DNA of 64,000 nt from DAOUBP01 sp964513075 (GCA_964513075.1 CAZELR010000017.1:5877-69876), one strand, 5' to 3'. Counted from the first letter of the stretch, positions 10,173 through 18,300 are shown. Numbers and translations are program-made. Notes: generated from the letters alone by a model not told the origin.

Positions 10173-10347
10173 TGTATTACCTCTGCTCTGAAAGTCGTCG
10201 TCCGCTGCCCCGGAATAAGGGCTGCAGCAGGTTTTCTCGCATCGACCACCAGACCGGCCAAAGCCTCGATTCCAGCCGGCTTGGGACCTCGCATGGCGTA
10301 CCTGAACACCATTTTACCCCGCCGCCGCCCTGGTGTCCAAAGAGTAA

Positions 10348-10376
10348 TTGACAGCCTGAGGGACCGCAGGTACAAT
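10348..10376 (+). promoter_or_regulatory. Sigma-70 promoter of the formate dehydrogenase locus
   Basis: TTGACA (10348-10353), 17 nt, TACAAT (10371-10376). Transcription would start near 10383, two bases before the hairpin at 10385. Confidence 0.75.
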
Positions 10377-10384
10377 TTACGTTT

Positions 10385-10425
10385 ACAAACCAGGTCTACG
10401 GAGCCGTATAAGAAACCTGGTTTGT
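10385..10425. repeat. AAACCAGGTTT-family hairpin at the formate dehydrogenase mRNA 5' end
   Basis: ACAAACCAGGT (10385-10395) pairs with ACCTGGTTTGT (10415-10425). It starts at the predicted +1 and ends 21 nt before the first ATG, the same arrangement as at 6001. Confidence 0.85.
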
Positions 10426-10446
10426 GGATGGAGACAGGAGACCCGC

Positions 10447-12186
10447 ATGGATGCCGACTTCGCCACCCACCTCGATGCCAAGCTTGTCCAACTGGAAGCG
10501 CTTCTGGCCGGCTACGGCCCGCGCGGCCGCACCATTCTATTGGAGATCCTTCACGACGCGCAGGCAATCTTCGACGGCTGGTTGCCCCGTCCTGCGCTAG
10601 AGCGCATCGCCGAGTTTCTTCGCATCCCCATCGCCGACGTGTACGGTGTCACCGAGTTCTACGAGATGTTTCACACGGAACCGGTAGGCCGCAGGGTGAT
10701 CCGCATCTGCCAGGACGGCCCGTGCGCCGTTGCCGGGGCCGATCGGCTGCTGGCGGACGTCTGCGTCCGATTGGGCGTGGCGCCGGGCGGCACGACCGCG
10801 GATGGCGCATACACCGTCGAGCCCGTGCGGTGTCTGGGGCTGTGCGATCGTGCACCTGCGGCCCTGGTCAATCTGGAGCGACACGCGCCGGCCGTGGTCG
10901 AGACACTGCTGGACGGACAACCGTTGCCGGCAAAACTGCGTATTGGCGGCATGGTCAAGGTAGCGCTATCCAATGTCGGCGTGGTGGACCCAACAAGCCT
11001 GGACGATTATCGAGCACAAGGAGGCATGGCAGCGCTGCACAAGGCGCAGCATGAGATGACGCCCGCCCAGGTGATCGCTGAGGTCAAGGCCAGCAAATTA
11101 TTGGGCCGCGGCGGCGCTGCATTCTCGGCCGGCCTGAAGTGGGAGTTTGCCGCCAGGCACCCCAAGCCGCGCACCATCATCTGCAACGCCGACGAGAGCG
11201 AGCCGGGCGCGTTCAAGGATCGCGTGCTGATGGATGCTGACCCGTTCCGCATCGTCGAGGGCCTGCTGATTGCGGCCTATGCCATCGGCGCGCAACAGGT
11301 TTTCATCTACGTGCGCGGCGAGCACCGGCTGGGCTATGAGCGCTTCACCAACGCCGTGCGCCGGATCGCGGAGGCCGGCTATCTATGCGGCGAAACGAGC
11401 CACGGACCGGTTGCCTGCCAGATCGAGGTGCGCCGGGGCGCGGGGGCGTACGTCTGCGGCGAGGAGACCGCGCTGATCGAAAGCATCGAGGGCAAGCGCG
11501 GCTTCCCGCGGCTGCGGCCGCCCTACCCGGCCGAGGCCGGGCTGTGGGGCCGCCCGACTGTCATCAACAACGTAGAGACCCTAGCCAAAGTGCCGTCCAT
11601 CATCATGCACGGCGCACGCTGGTACAACGCGCTGGGCACCCCCGAGTCGGCCGGCACCAAATTGTTTGCGGTCAGCGGCTCGGTGCTCCGGCCCGGTGTC
11701 TACGAAGTACCGTTCGGTGTTCCGCTGCGCCACCTCATCTACGACTTAGCGGGGGGCCTGATCGATGGCAGACAGGTGCAGGCGGTGCTCACAGGCGGCG
11801 CGGCCGGGACGTTCCTGACGGCCGAACATCTGGATACGCTGCTCACCTTCGAGGATTTCCACGCGGCCGGCGGCACCATCGGCGCGGGCACGTTGATGGT
11901 ATTCGATGACACGGTAGACCTGCGCGATGTGCTGGCCCGCATCGGCGGCTTCTTCGCGCACGAGAGCTGTGGCAAGTGCTTCCCGTGCCAGATGGGCACC
12001 CAACGTCAGGCCGAGATCCTGGCCCGCATTGCCGCCGGCCGCGCCCGGTCAACCGATGCCACGGACCTGTTGGAACTGGCTGCCGTGATGACTGACACCA
12101 GCATCTGTGGATTGGGCCAGGCCGCGCCGCTGGCAATTCTCAGCGCATACCGGCGCTGGCCGGCGCTCTTTGCAGCGGCAGGCTAG
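10447..12186 (+). CDS. NAD-dependent formate dehydrogenase diaphorase subunit, fused NuoE-NuoF type
   Basis: The 579-residue product joins two proteins that are often separate. Residues 1-160 are a thioredoxin-like NuoE domain with a [2Fe-2S] set at Cys88, Cys93, Cys129 and Cys133. Residues 200-579 are NuoF: GRGGAAF at 220-226 and CNADESEPGAFKDR for FMN and NADH, then SCGKCFPC with a distant Cys553 for a [4Fe-4S] cluster. It would pass electrons from the molybdenum subunit to NAD+ (or the reverse in CO2 reduction). The Fe-S and molybdopterin partners follow at 13152 and 13864, with rarD between. Hydrogenase diaphorase subunits have the same build; the FdhF-like neighbour decides for formate. 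Confidence 0.9.
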   Translation: MDADFATHLDAKLVQLEALLAGYGPRGRTILLEILHDAQAIFDGWLPRPALERIAEFLRIPIADVYGVTEFYEMFHTEPVGRRVIRICQDGPCAVAGADRLLADVCVRLGVAPGGTTADGAYTVEPVRCLGLCDRAPAALVNLERHAPAVVETLLDGQPLPAKLRIGGMVKVALSNVGVVDPTSLDDYRAQGGMAALHKAQHEMTPAQVIAEVKASKLLGRGGAAFSAGLKWEFAARHPKPRTIICNADESEPGAFKDRVLMDADPFRIVEGLLIAAYAIGAQQVFIYVRGEHRLGYERFTNAVRRIAEAGYLCGETSHGPVACQIEVRRGAGAYVCGEETALIESIEGKRGFPRLRPPYPAEAGLWGRPTVINNVETLAKVPSIIMHGARWYNALGTPESAGTKLFAVSGSVLRPGVYEVPFGVPLRHLIYDLAGGLIDGRQVQAVLTGGAAGTFLTAEHLDTLLTFEDFHAAGGTIGAGTLMVFDDTVDLRDVLARIGGFFAHESCGKCFPCQMGTQRQAEILARIAAGRARSTDATDLLELAAVMTDTSICGLGQAAPLAILSAYRRWPALFAAAG

Positions 12187-12209
12187 AACAGCCCCCAAAA
12201 AGGATGATC

Positions 12210-13097
12210 ATGAAGAATGGAACACTGGCAGCTCTGAGCGCCTACGTCCTTTGGGGCCTGCTGCCTGTCTATTGGAAAGCCATCGAACATGTCCCTGCGC
12301 AGGAAATCCTCAGCCACCGGGTCGTTGGGTCACTGGCGGTCGCACTGGGGCTGCTGGCTCTGCGACGCCAATGGGGCTGGCTGAAGAAGGCTGTCCGTAA
12401 GCCGGTCGTTCTGCTTCCCTACGTCGGCACTGCAAGCTTGTTGGCGGTCAACTGGTTGGTCTATATCTGGGCGAACAACAACGGCCATATCGTGGAGGTC
12501 AGTTTAGGCTACTTCATCAACCCGTTGTTGAATGTGCTTCTGGGAGTCGCGTTTCTGCGCGAACGGATGCGGCCCTGGCAGTGGGCGGCCATCGGGCTGG
12601 CCTTCGCCGGGGTGGCATATCTGACGCTCAGCTACGGCCGGCTGCCCTGGATCGCCTTGACCCTCGCGCTGAGCTTCGGCTTCTACGGCCTGATCCGCAA
12701 GACCGCATCGCTGGAGTCGGTCCAGGGCTTGACCGTCGAGACGGGGCTGATGTTTCTGCCAGCGATCGGCTATCTCGCCTATCTCGGGAGCCGCGGCGTG
12801 GGTTCGTTCGGTCCGGCAGGCGTGCAGACCACCCTCCTCCTGGGCCTGGCGGGTTTTGTCACGGCGATTCCGTTGATCTTGTTTGCCTACGGCGCACGCC
12901 GCGTGCAGCTTACCACGCTCGGCGTGCTGCAATATGCCGCGCCGACGCTGCAATTCCTGTTGGGTGTGCTCGTCTACGGCGAAAGTTTTACCACAGACCG
13001 CCTGATCGGATTCTGCCTGATTTGGACGGCGCTGGTGCTGTACTCGGCCGAAGGCCTTATCACGCAGCGGCGCGCCGCGGCAGCAGTTGCATCCTGA
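12210..13097 (+). CDS. rarD: EamA-type permease RarD
   Basis: A ten-helix drug/metabolite-superfamily permease of 295 residues. The opening AYVLWGLLPVYWKAIEHVPAQEILSHR and the FLRERMRPWQW segment are characteristic of RarD. AAGG at 12200-12203 with 6-nt spacing favours the ATG at 12210 over the in-frame ATG at 12204. It begins 23 nt after the NuoEF-like gene and separates it from the remaining formate dehydrogenase subunits, on the same strand. The transported substrate is unknown, and a role in formate metabolism is not implied by the sequence. Confidence 0.9.
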   Translation: MKNGTLAALSAYVLWGLLPVYWKAIEHVPAQEILSHRVVGSLAVALGLLALRRQWGWLKKAVRKPVVLLPYVGTASLLAVNWLVYIWANNNGHIVEVSLGYFINPLLNVLLGVAFLRERMRPWQWAAIGLAFAGVAYLTLSYGRLPWIALTLALSFGFYGLIRKTASLESVQGLTVETGLMFLPAIGYLAYLGSRGVGSFGPAGVQTTLLLGLAGFVTAIPLILFAYGARRVQLTTLGVLQYAAPTLQFLLGVLVYGESFTTDRLIGFCLIWTALVLYSAEGLITQRRAAAAVAS

Positions 13098-13110
13098 CGC
13101 GTATTGTTTT

Positions 13111-13138
13111 CCGTCGTTCGTCATTCGTCATTCGTCGA
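13111..13138 (+). repeat. Heptamer array (ATTCGTC)n before the Fe-S subunit
   Basis: Three to four ATTCGTC units end a few bases before the GGAG ribosome binding site of the next gene. Inverted partners (GACGAATGACG) lie at the far end of that gene, around 13798. Confidence 0.8.
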
Positions 13139-13151
13139 TTTGGAGAGCGTC

Positions 13152-13805
13152 ATGACCCACGACCCAGCCCTGATCACCCTCACCATCAACGGTCGCACCG
13201 TGCACGCGGCTGCTGACGCCACCATCCTGCAGGCCGCTCGCAGCATCGGGGTAGAGATCCCCACCCTCTGCTATCATCCCAACCTGACGGCCAACGGCAT
13301 CTGCCGTCTCTGCGTCGTCGAAGTGGTGGGCGCGCGGACGCTCCAGCCGGCGTGCGTGGCAAAGGTAGCCAAAGACATGGTGGTGAACACCGAAACAAAC
13401 CGCGTCCACGCCGCGCGGCGCGTTATCCTGGAGTTGTTAGCCTCTACCGTCGATCTCAGCGCTGCGCCGGAGGTGTCGGCGCTGATGGCGCGCTACGTCG
13501 CGCGCCCTGAGCGCTTCGCCGGCGGCATCCGCCGTGATATGCCGCTCTACGATGACAACCCGTTTTACATCAGAGATTATGCCAAGTGCGTCATGTGCTG
13601 GCGCTGCATCCAGGTCTGCGCCGAGGACGTGCAGAACACCTACGCCCTGACCTGGGGCAAGCGCGGCATCCGCAGCCACGTGACAACCGCGTTCGATGAG
13701 GACCTGCCGGACACCACGTGCGTCTTCTGTGGCAACTGCGTCGGCGTCTGTCCCACGGGCGCGTTGCAGGCCCAGAGCGAATGGCGAAGAACGGAAGACG
13801 AATGA
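13152..13805 (+). CDS. NuoG-like Fe-S subunit of formate dehydrogenase
   Basis: A 217-residue electron-transfer protein. Residues 1-75 form a plant-type [2Fe-2S] domain (Cys40, Cys51, Cys54, Cys68). Residues 140-205 form a double [4Fe-4S] ferredoxin domain (CVMCWRCIQVC at 146-156 and CVFCGNCVGVCP at 190-201). The His-Cys3 site present in many NuoG and FdsA proteins is not seen. It corresponds to the N-terminal part of FdsA, encoded separately from the catalytic part at 13864. GGAG at 13142 selects the ATG at 13152. The last residues (EWRRTEDE) run into a repeat. Confidence 0.9.
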   Translation: MTHDPALITLTINGRTVHAAADATILQAARSIGVEIPTLCYHPNLTANGICRLCVVEVVGARTLQPACVAKVAKDMVVNTETNRVHAARRVILELLASTVDLSAAPEVSALMARYVARPERFAGGIRRDMPLYDDNPFYIRDYAKCVMCWRCIQVCAEDVQNTYALTWGKRGIRSHVTTAFDEDLPDTTCVFCGNCVGVCPTGALQAQSEWRRTEDE

Positions 13806-13857
13806 CGGAATACGCACCACGCAACACGCTGCACGCAATACGCACCACACCGGAGAC
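13786..13857 (+). repeat. Repeat region between formate dehydrogenase subunits
   Basis: Units of the type GAAGACGAATGACG are followed by ACGCACCACGCAACACGC-type units. The first part is the inverse of the ATTCGTC array at 13111, so the Fe-S subunit gene lies between inverted repeats. The stretch also contributes the C-terminal residues of that gene. Confidence 0.75.
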
Positions 13858-13863
13858 TCACCC

Positions 13864-16092
13864 ATGAAGGCTGACCACATCATCCGTTCCACCTGTCCCT
13901 ACTGCGGCGTAGGCTGCCAGGTGTTGTTGAACGTAAAAGATGATCGCATCTTCCGCGTAGATGCGCCTTTCGACGCAGCCCCCAACTATGGCCGCCTCTG
14001 CGTCAAGGGCCGCTTCGGCAGTGACTTCGTCCACCATCCCAGCCGGCTGACCGCGCCATTGATCCGTCGCACACCCCAGACGGCCGGCCATCGCACGCCG
14101 GCCGGGCCGGCCGATTGGCGACAGGCCACCTGGAACGAAGCGCTAGATCTCGTTGCACGCCGCCTGCTGGACCTGCGTGCGCGTTACGGGCCAGACAGTA
14201 TCACCGCGAACGCATCGGCCAAGGCGACCAACGAGGACAACTACCTGCTGCAGAAGTACCTGCGCGCGGTCATCGGCACCAATAACATCGACCATTGTGC
14301 GCGGCTGTGTCACGCGGGCAGCGTCGCGGGTCTCAGCCTGGCGATCGGCTCCACAGCCATGAGCAACGCCATCGCGGAGATGGCCGATCTGGAGTGCTTC
14401 ATGGTCGTCGGCTCCAACACCACCGAGACACACCCGGTCATTGCCACCTTCCTTAAGCAGGCGGTGCAGCGCAACGGCGCGCGCCTGATCGTGGCCGACC
14501 CGCGGCAAATCGAGATGGCCGGCTTTGCCGAGATCTGGCTGCGCCACAAACCAGGCACCGACGCTGCGCTCTTCAACGCCATGGCGCACGTGATCGTAAC
14601 CGAGGGCCTGCAGAATCCGGCCTTCATCGAAGCGCGCACGGAGGGATTTGACGCCTACGCGGCCAGCCTGACCGACAAGACGCCGGAATGGGCCGAGGCG
14701 ATCACCGGCGTGCCGGCCGACGCTATCCGCCGCGCGGCGCGCATCTACGCAGGGGCGAAAGCCGCGGCCATCTACTGGGGCATGGGCATCAGCCAAAGCA
14801 CCCACGGCACCGACAACACGTTGACGCTGACCAACCTCGCGCTGCTCTGCGGCCACGTGGGCCGGCCCGGCACAGGGCTCAACCCACTGCGCGGCCAGAA
14901 CAACGTGCAGGGCTGCTCGGACGCCGGCGGGCTGCCCGCGTTTTACACCGCGTACCAACGCGTTACCGACCCCGCCACCCGCGGCCGGTTCGAGGCCGCC
15001 TGGGGCGCATCCTTGCCCGAAAAACCCGGTCTCACCACCACCGAGATGGTGGACGGCGTGCTGACAGGCCAGGTCAAGGGATGGTACGTGATGGGCGAAA
15101 ACCCGCTGATGAGCGAGCCGAACCTGGGCCATGCCCGACACGCGGTCGAAGGGCTCGAATTCTTCGTCAGCCAGGACATCTTCTTCAACGAGAGCAACGT
15201 GTACGCCGACGTGGTCCTGCCCGCGGCCAGCTTCGCCGAAAAGGACGGCACCTTCACCAACTCCGACCGCCGCGTCCAGCGCGTGCGCCGCGCCGTGCCG
15301 CCCCCGGGACAGGCCCGCCCCGACTGGGAGATCGTGGCGGATCTGGCAAGGCGGACGATCACACTGATGGCACGTGACGAACAACCAAAGACGAACGACG
15401 AAGGAGCCGGCCAGCGCACACCGCCGTCGTCCTCCGTCCTTCGTCCTTCGTCTTGGTCCTACGCCGGCCCGGCCGACATCTGGCGGGAGATGCGCCAGCT
15501 CACCCCCGACTTCAGCGGCATCAGCTATGCGCGGCTGGAGAAGGAGGGCGGGGTGCACTGGCCGTGCCCGGCGGCCGATCACCCCGGCACGCCTTATCTG
15601 TTCGCCGAGACATTCCCGAGCGGACGCGGCCGATTCTACCCGGTGGCGTATGCCACCGAGAGCGAGCAGCCGGACATGGCGTATCCGTTCATCCTGAGCA
15701 CCGGCCGGGTGCTCTATCACTGGCATGGCGGCACGATGACGCGCGTCTCCGCGCTGGACGCCATCTGGCCCGAATGCACGGTGGAACTGCACCCGGACGA
15801 CGCGGCCCGGCTTGGGCTGGCGACCGGGGATTGGGTGGACGTGGCGAGCCGCCGCGGCAGCATCACTGCCCGGCTGCTGGTCACCGGCCGTTCGCCCGCA
15901 GGCACCGTTTTCATCCCGTTTCACTTTGCCGAGGCCGCCGCGAACGTGCTGACGGACAACCGTCTGGACCCGCGGGCCAAGATTCCGGACTACAAGGTGT
16001 GCGCGGTTCGGGTCGCCGCCTCGGCCGAGATCCCTGATCGGCCCGGGGCCGAAGTGACGTTGACGGATCGCGGCGCGATCAAGAGTCACTAA
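13864..16092 (+). CDS. fdhF: Formate dehydrogenase catalytic (molybdopterin) subunit, Cys type
   Basis: The 742-residue subunit oxidises formate to CO2, or the reverse, at a bis-molybdopterin centre. STCPYCGVGCQV with Cys11, Cys14, Cys18 and Cys46 binds a [4Fe-4S] cluster. HCARLCHAGSVAGL places Cys149 where selenocysteine or cysteine ligates the metal, so this is the cysteine form and needs no selenocysteine machinery. Molybdopterin-binding segments follow (DGVLTGQVKGWYVMGENPLMSEPN; C-terminal PDYKVCAVRV). About 30 residues near 502-532 (DEQPKTNDEGAG and PSSSVLRPSSW) are read from an inserted inverted heptamer repeat. GGAG at 13852 marks the start at 13864. No fdhD or maturation gene is in the window. 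Confidence 0.92.
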   Translation: MKADHIIRSTCPYCGVGCQVLLNVKDDRIFRVDAPFDAAPNYGRLCVKGRFGSDFVHHPSRLTAPLIRRTPQTAGHRTPAGPADWRQATWNEALDLVARRLLDLRARYGPDSITANASAKATNEDNYLLQKYLRAVIGTNNIDHCARLCHAGSVAGLSLAIGSTAMSNAIAEMADLECFMVVGSNTTETHPVIATFLKQAVQRNGARLIVADPRQIEMAGFAEIWLRHKPGTDAALFNAMAHVIVTEGLQNPAFIEARTEGFDAYAASLTDKTPEWAEAITGVPADAIRRAARIYAGAKAAAIYWGMGISQSTHGTDNTLTLTNLALLCGHVGRPGTGLNPLRGQNNVQGCSDAGGLPAFYTAYQRVTDPATRGRFEAAWGASLPEKPGLTTTEMVDGVLTGQVKGWYVMGENPLMSEPNLGHARHAVEGLEFFVSQDIFFNESNVYADVVLPAASFAEKDGTFTNSDRRVQRVRRAVPPPGQARPDWEIVADLARRTITLMARDEQPKTNDEGAGQRTPPSSSVLRPSSWSYAGPADIWREMRQLTPDFSGISYARLEKEGGVHWPCPAADHPGTPYLFAETFPSGRGRFYPVAYATESEQPDMAYPFILSTGRVLYHWHGGTMTRVSALDAIWPECTVELHPDDAARLGLATGDWVDVASRRGSITARLLVTGRSPAGTVFIPFHFAEAAANVLTDNRLDPRAKIPDYKVCAVRVAASAEIPDRPGAEVTLTDRGAIKSH
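15374..15462 (+). repeat. Inverted heptamer repeat inserted in frame in the formate dehydrogenase gene
   Basis: The left part (GACGAAC, GACGAAG units) and the right part (CTTCGTC units) are reverse complements of each other around a GC-rich middle. Length and phase leave the reading frame open, so the insert is translated. Confidence 0.85.
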
Positions 16093-16108
16093 AGCCGGAG
16101 AGAATAGG

Positions 16109-16687
16109 ATGACACGCTGCCCCTGGACCGGCTCGGACCCGCTGTACGTCGCCTACCACGACCTGGAATGGGGCGCACCGGAGCATGACGACCGCACGCT
16201 CTTCGAATTCCTGATCCTGGAGGGCGCACAGGCCGGCTTGAGCTGGTTCACGATCCTCAAGAAACGCGACGCCTACCGGGCGGCCTTCGACGGCTTCGAC
16301 CCGGCCCGGGTGGCGGCCTACGACGAGGCCAAAATCGTCGAGCTGCTGGCCAACCCCGGCATCGTGCGCAACCGGCTCAAGATTCGCGCGGCGATCCGCA
16401 ACGCCAGGGCCTTCGTCGCGGTGCAGGCCGAGTTCGGCAGCTTCGACGCGTACATCTGGGGGTTCGTGGGCGGCCGGCCGCAACAGAACGCCTGGCGCAC
16501 GATGACGGAGCTCCCGGCCGAGACCGCGGCATCGCGAGCCATGAGCAAGGACCTCCAGCGCCGCGGCTTCACCTTCGTCGGCCCCACCATCTGCTACGCC
16601 TTCATGCAGGCGGTGGGGATGGTGAACGATCACGTGGTGGATTGCTTTCGGTACGAGGAGGTTCGAGATCGAGGCGCATATGAGTGA
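16109..16687 (+). CDS. tag: DNA-3-methyladenine glycosylase I
   Basis: Base-excision enzyme that removes 3-methyladenine. The 192-residue protein has the zinc-snap ligands of the family: Cys4 (MTRCPW), His17 (YHDLEWG) and the C-terminal His and Cys in NDHVVDCF. The central FEFLILEGAQAGLSW and KRDAYRAAFDGFDP segments are conserved. GGAGAGAATAGG precedes the ATG. Its stop codon overlaps the start of the small gene remnant at 16680. Confidence 0.95.
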   Translation: MTRCPWTGSDPLYVAYHDLEWGAPEHDDRTLFEFLILEGAQAGLSWFTILKKRDAYRAAFDGFDPARVAAYDEAKIVELLANPGIVRNRLKIRAAIRNARAFVAVQAEFGSFDAYIWGFVGGRPQQNAWRTMTELPAETAASRAMSKDLQRRGFTFVGPTICYAFMQAVGMVNDHVVDCFRYEEVRDRGAYE

Positions 16688-16844
16688 GGTGCGAGTCCTG
16701 GTCGGCACGCGCAAGGGCGCGTTCATCCTGCCCTCGGACTTCGGCTTCGTGATCGATGTCCACGCGCACGAGCCGGAGACCATCTGCGTCGTGCCGATCA
16801 AGAGCGACTCGGAGCTGCCGGTGGAAGTGCAGGCGCTCCCATGA
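16680..16844 (+). pseudogene. Collapsed remnant of a sialidase-like (BNR/WD40-type) gene
   Basis: An open frame of 54 residues reads MSEVRVLVGTRKGAFIL, then FGFVIDVHAHEPET, PIKSDSE and LPVEVQALP. These look like three separated pieces of the beta-propeller exo-alpha-sialidase-like protein that commonly precedes a MoaD-like gene: its N-terminus, an internal strand and its C-terminus, fused by internal deletions without loss of frame. It overlaps tag at its start and shares ATGA with the MoaD-like gene at its end. It cannot form a propeller. Recognition is from memory of the family and should be checked by alignment. Confidence 0.6.
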
Positions 16845-17137
16845 TCCGCGTCGTGCTGCCGCACCACCTGCGCACGTTGACGGACTCCGGCCGCGAGGTC
16901 AGTCTGGAGCTCGCAGGCCCAGTTACGCAGCGCGCGGTCCTGGACGCGCTCGAGGCCCGCTATCCCAGCCTGCGCGGTGCGATCCGCGATCAGGTCACGC
17001 AGAAACGGCGGCCGATGTTACGCTTCTTTGCATGCAGGAAGGATCTGTCTCACGAATCGCCCGACGCCCTGCTGCCTGAGGCGGTCGCGTCGGGTGCGGA
17101 ACCTTTGATCATCATTGGGGCGATTGCGGGCGGGTGA
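16841..17137 (+). CDS. MoaD/ThiS-family ubiquitin-like protein
   Basis: A 98-residue beta-grasp protein ending in the Gly-Gly needed for adenylation and thiocarboxylate formation. The segment LELAGPVTQRAVLDALEARYPSLRGAIRD fits the MoaD-like family that travels with sialidase-like genes. It is longer than canonical MoaD and no MoaE or ThiF is nearby, so a role in molybdopterin synthesis for the formate dehydrogenase upstream is possible but not shown. The start overlaps the previous stop by 4 nt (ATGA), implying translational coupling. Confidence 0.85.
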   Translation: MIRVVLPHHLRTLTDSGREVSLELAGPVTQRAVLDALEARYPSLRGAIRDQVTQKRRPMLRFFACRKDLSHESPDALLPEAVASGAEPLIIIGAIAGG

Positions 17138-17257
17138 CTGATGGGCGCCTGGCACTGAAGTGACCAGGCTGGTATGGGCCAAGCCTGCTCCAAGCAGGCT
17201 GACGCCTCGCGTACCAACCGGCTTGAGCCGGTTTCGGCCTGTATCAGCCTGTGGGTT
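17138..17257. repeat. Hairpin-rich intergenic repeat
   Basis: Short palindromes follow one another: AAGCCTGCTCCAAGCAGGCT near 17193-17212, ACCGGCTTGAGCCGGTT near 17217-17233, and GCCTGTGGGTTTCAACCACAGGC near 17247. They belong to the GGCTT...AGCC type that also appears inside dnaE. No gene is seen here. Confidence 0.6.
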
Positions 17258-17463
17258 TCAACCACAGGCGCCCGACGCGCCATCACCCGCGACCCTGGGG
17301 GACACCACCCGAAAACCGATATCGTCGAACAGGTCGAGCGGATCGTACCAGTCACGGTAGGCGCAGCGCACGACCTGAGTAACAAACCAGAACGACCCGC
17401 CGCGCAACGCGCGCGGCTCGCCTGACCTCTGATCTTCGCGGCCATCTGTGGCGTGAAATCAGG
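17258..17463 (-). pseudogene. C-terminal fragment of a formylglycine-generating-enzyme (FGE-sulfatase) protein
   Basis: The minus strand reads DGREDQRSGEPRALRGGSFW, then VRCAYRDWYDP and IGFRVVSPRV before a stop at 17258. The LRGGSFW, RCAYR and IGFRVV motifs are the C-terminal hallmark of SUMF1/FGE-fold proteins. No start, and the frame closes at its 5' side next to a decayed hairpin repeat, so only the tail of the gene remains. Confidence 0.65.
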
Positions 17464-17558
17464 TTTCTGAGGCCCGATTTCCACAACACTATAGAGGCGA
17501 CCCCTGGCGAAAACTCACACCGGCTGCAAGCGCTTTAGCCGCCGTGCCGAACTTGTGT

Positions 17559-17564
17559 TATAAT
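17559..17564 (+). promoter_or_regulatory. Extended -10 promoter of the nucleotidyltransferase pair
   Basis: TGTTATAAT gives an extended -10 with TATAAT at 17559-17564, about 28 nt before the first start codon. No convincing -35 box. Confidence 0.5.
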
Positions 17565-17591
17565 TTAATATGCAGTACCGCGAAAGAGAGA

Positions 17592-17780
17592 ATGGATATG
17601 CCTATCTTAAAACTGGACAAGGACGACGAAACCAAACAATTGGAATTCGAGTTAACTTATCAACGCACGCTGACCACGCAGGAGCGGTTCGAGCTGATGT
17701 TCCGCAAGTCGCGCGAGATTGCCGAGGTGTTGTTGAGACATGGATACCGAAAGCCTATTGAAATCGTTAAACGCACATGA
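17592..17780 (+). CDS. Small protein paired with a nucleotidyltransferase (possible antitoxin)
   Basis: A 62-residue charged protein (MDMPILKLDKDDETKQLEFE, then TTQERFELMFRKSREIAEVL). It has no domain I can name. Genes of this size with the QERFELMFRKSREI pattern commonly precede nucleotidyltransferase-fold genes, and here the two overlap by 41 nt. The ATG at 17592 or 17598 could be used; AAAGAGAG lies upstream. Confidence 0.6.
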   Translation: MDMPILKLDKDDETKQLEFELTYQRTLTTQERFELMFRKSREIAEVLLRHGYRKPIEIVKRT

Positions 17781-18216
17781 AGTGCGTTACGTTGTAATCG
17801 GCGCGACGGCATTTCCCGTTCACGGCTATGCGCGCGCAACCCTCGATATCGATGTCTTCATCGAGGCCACGCCTGAAAACGTCGAGCGCACCCTGGCTGC
17901 ACTGTGGGACACCGGCTACGACGTAACTGACGTCACCACAGACGATCTGTTGACCCGAAAACTCCTTATTCGCCAGTATATCCTGGAAACGGATATTCAC
18001 CCCTTCGTCACCGGCGTCACATTCGATGAGGTTTGGCGCAATCGCGTCGAGGATCGTATCGGCCAGACGCCAGCCTCCTTCGCCAGCCTGGATGACCTGA
18101 TCCGTATGAAACGAGCTGCTGGTCGTCCGAAAGACCTAGAAGATTTGCGCGTGCTCGCGAGGCTGAAAGAGTTGCGCGAACAGGGTCCGCCGCCGCCCGG
18201 CGATCGCGATACATAA
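17740..18216 (+). CDS. Nucleotidyltransferase-fold protein (AbiEii/MNT-like)
   Basis: A 158-residue protein with the minimal nucleotidyltransferase core: VVIGATAFPVHGYARATLDIDVFIE combines the Gly-rich entry with a DxD metal site (TLDIDVF), and the C-terminal KRAAGRPKDLEDLRVL helix is typical of the AbiEii/DUF6036-type group. Such proteins act as toxins or as antitoxin-modifying enzymes in two-gene modules. Overlap with the small upstream gene supports a module, but toxicity cannot be read from sequence. Confidence 0.75.
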   Translation: MDTESLLKSLNAHEVRYVVIGATAFPVHGYARATLDIDVFIEATPENVERTLAALWDTGYDVTDVTTDDLLTRKLLIRQYILETDIHPFVTGVTFDEVWRNRVEDRIGQTPASFASLDDLIRMKRAAGRPKDLEDLRVLARLKELREQGPPPPGDRDT

Positions 18217-18300
18217 GAGTGACATCGCTGTAACTTTCCTCTGTCTTGAGGTTTACGCCTGGCTACCACAGTAGCAATCGCAACCCGGGGGCATAGGACC

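Noticed and set aside
17258..17463. Diversity-generating retroelement
   Set aside because: A target-like fragment and an Avd-related protein are present, but no reverse transcriptase or template/variable repeat pair is in the window.
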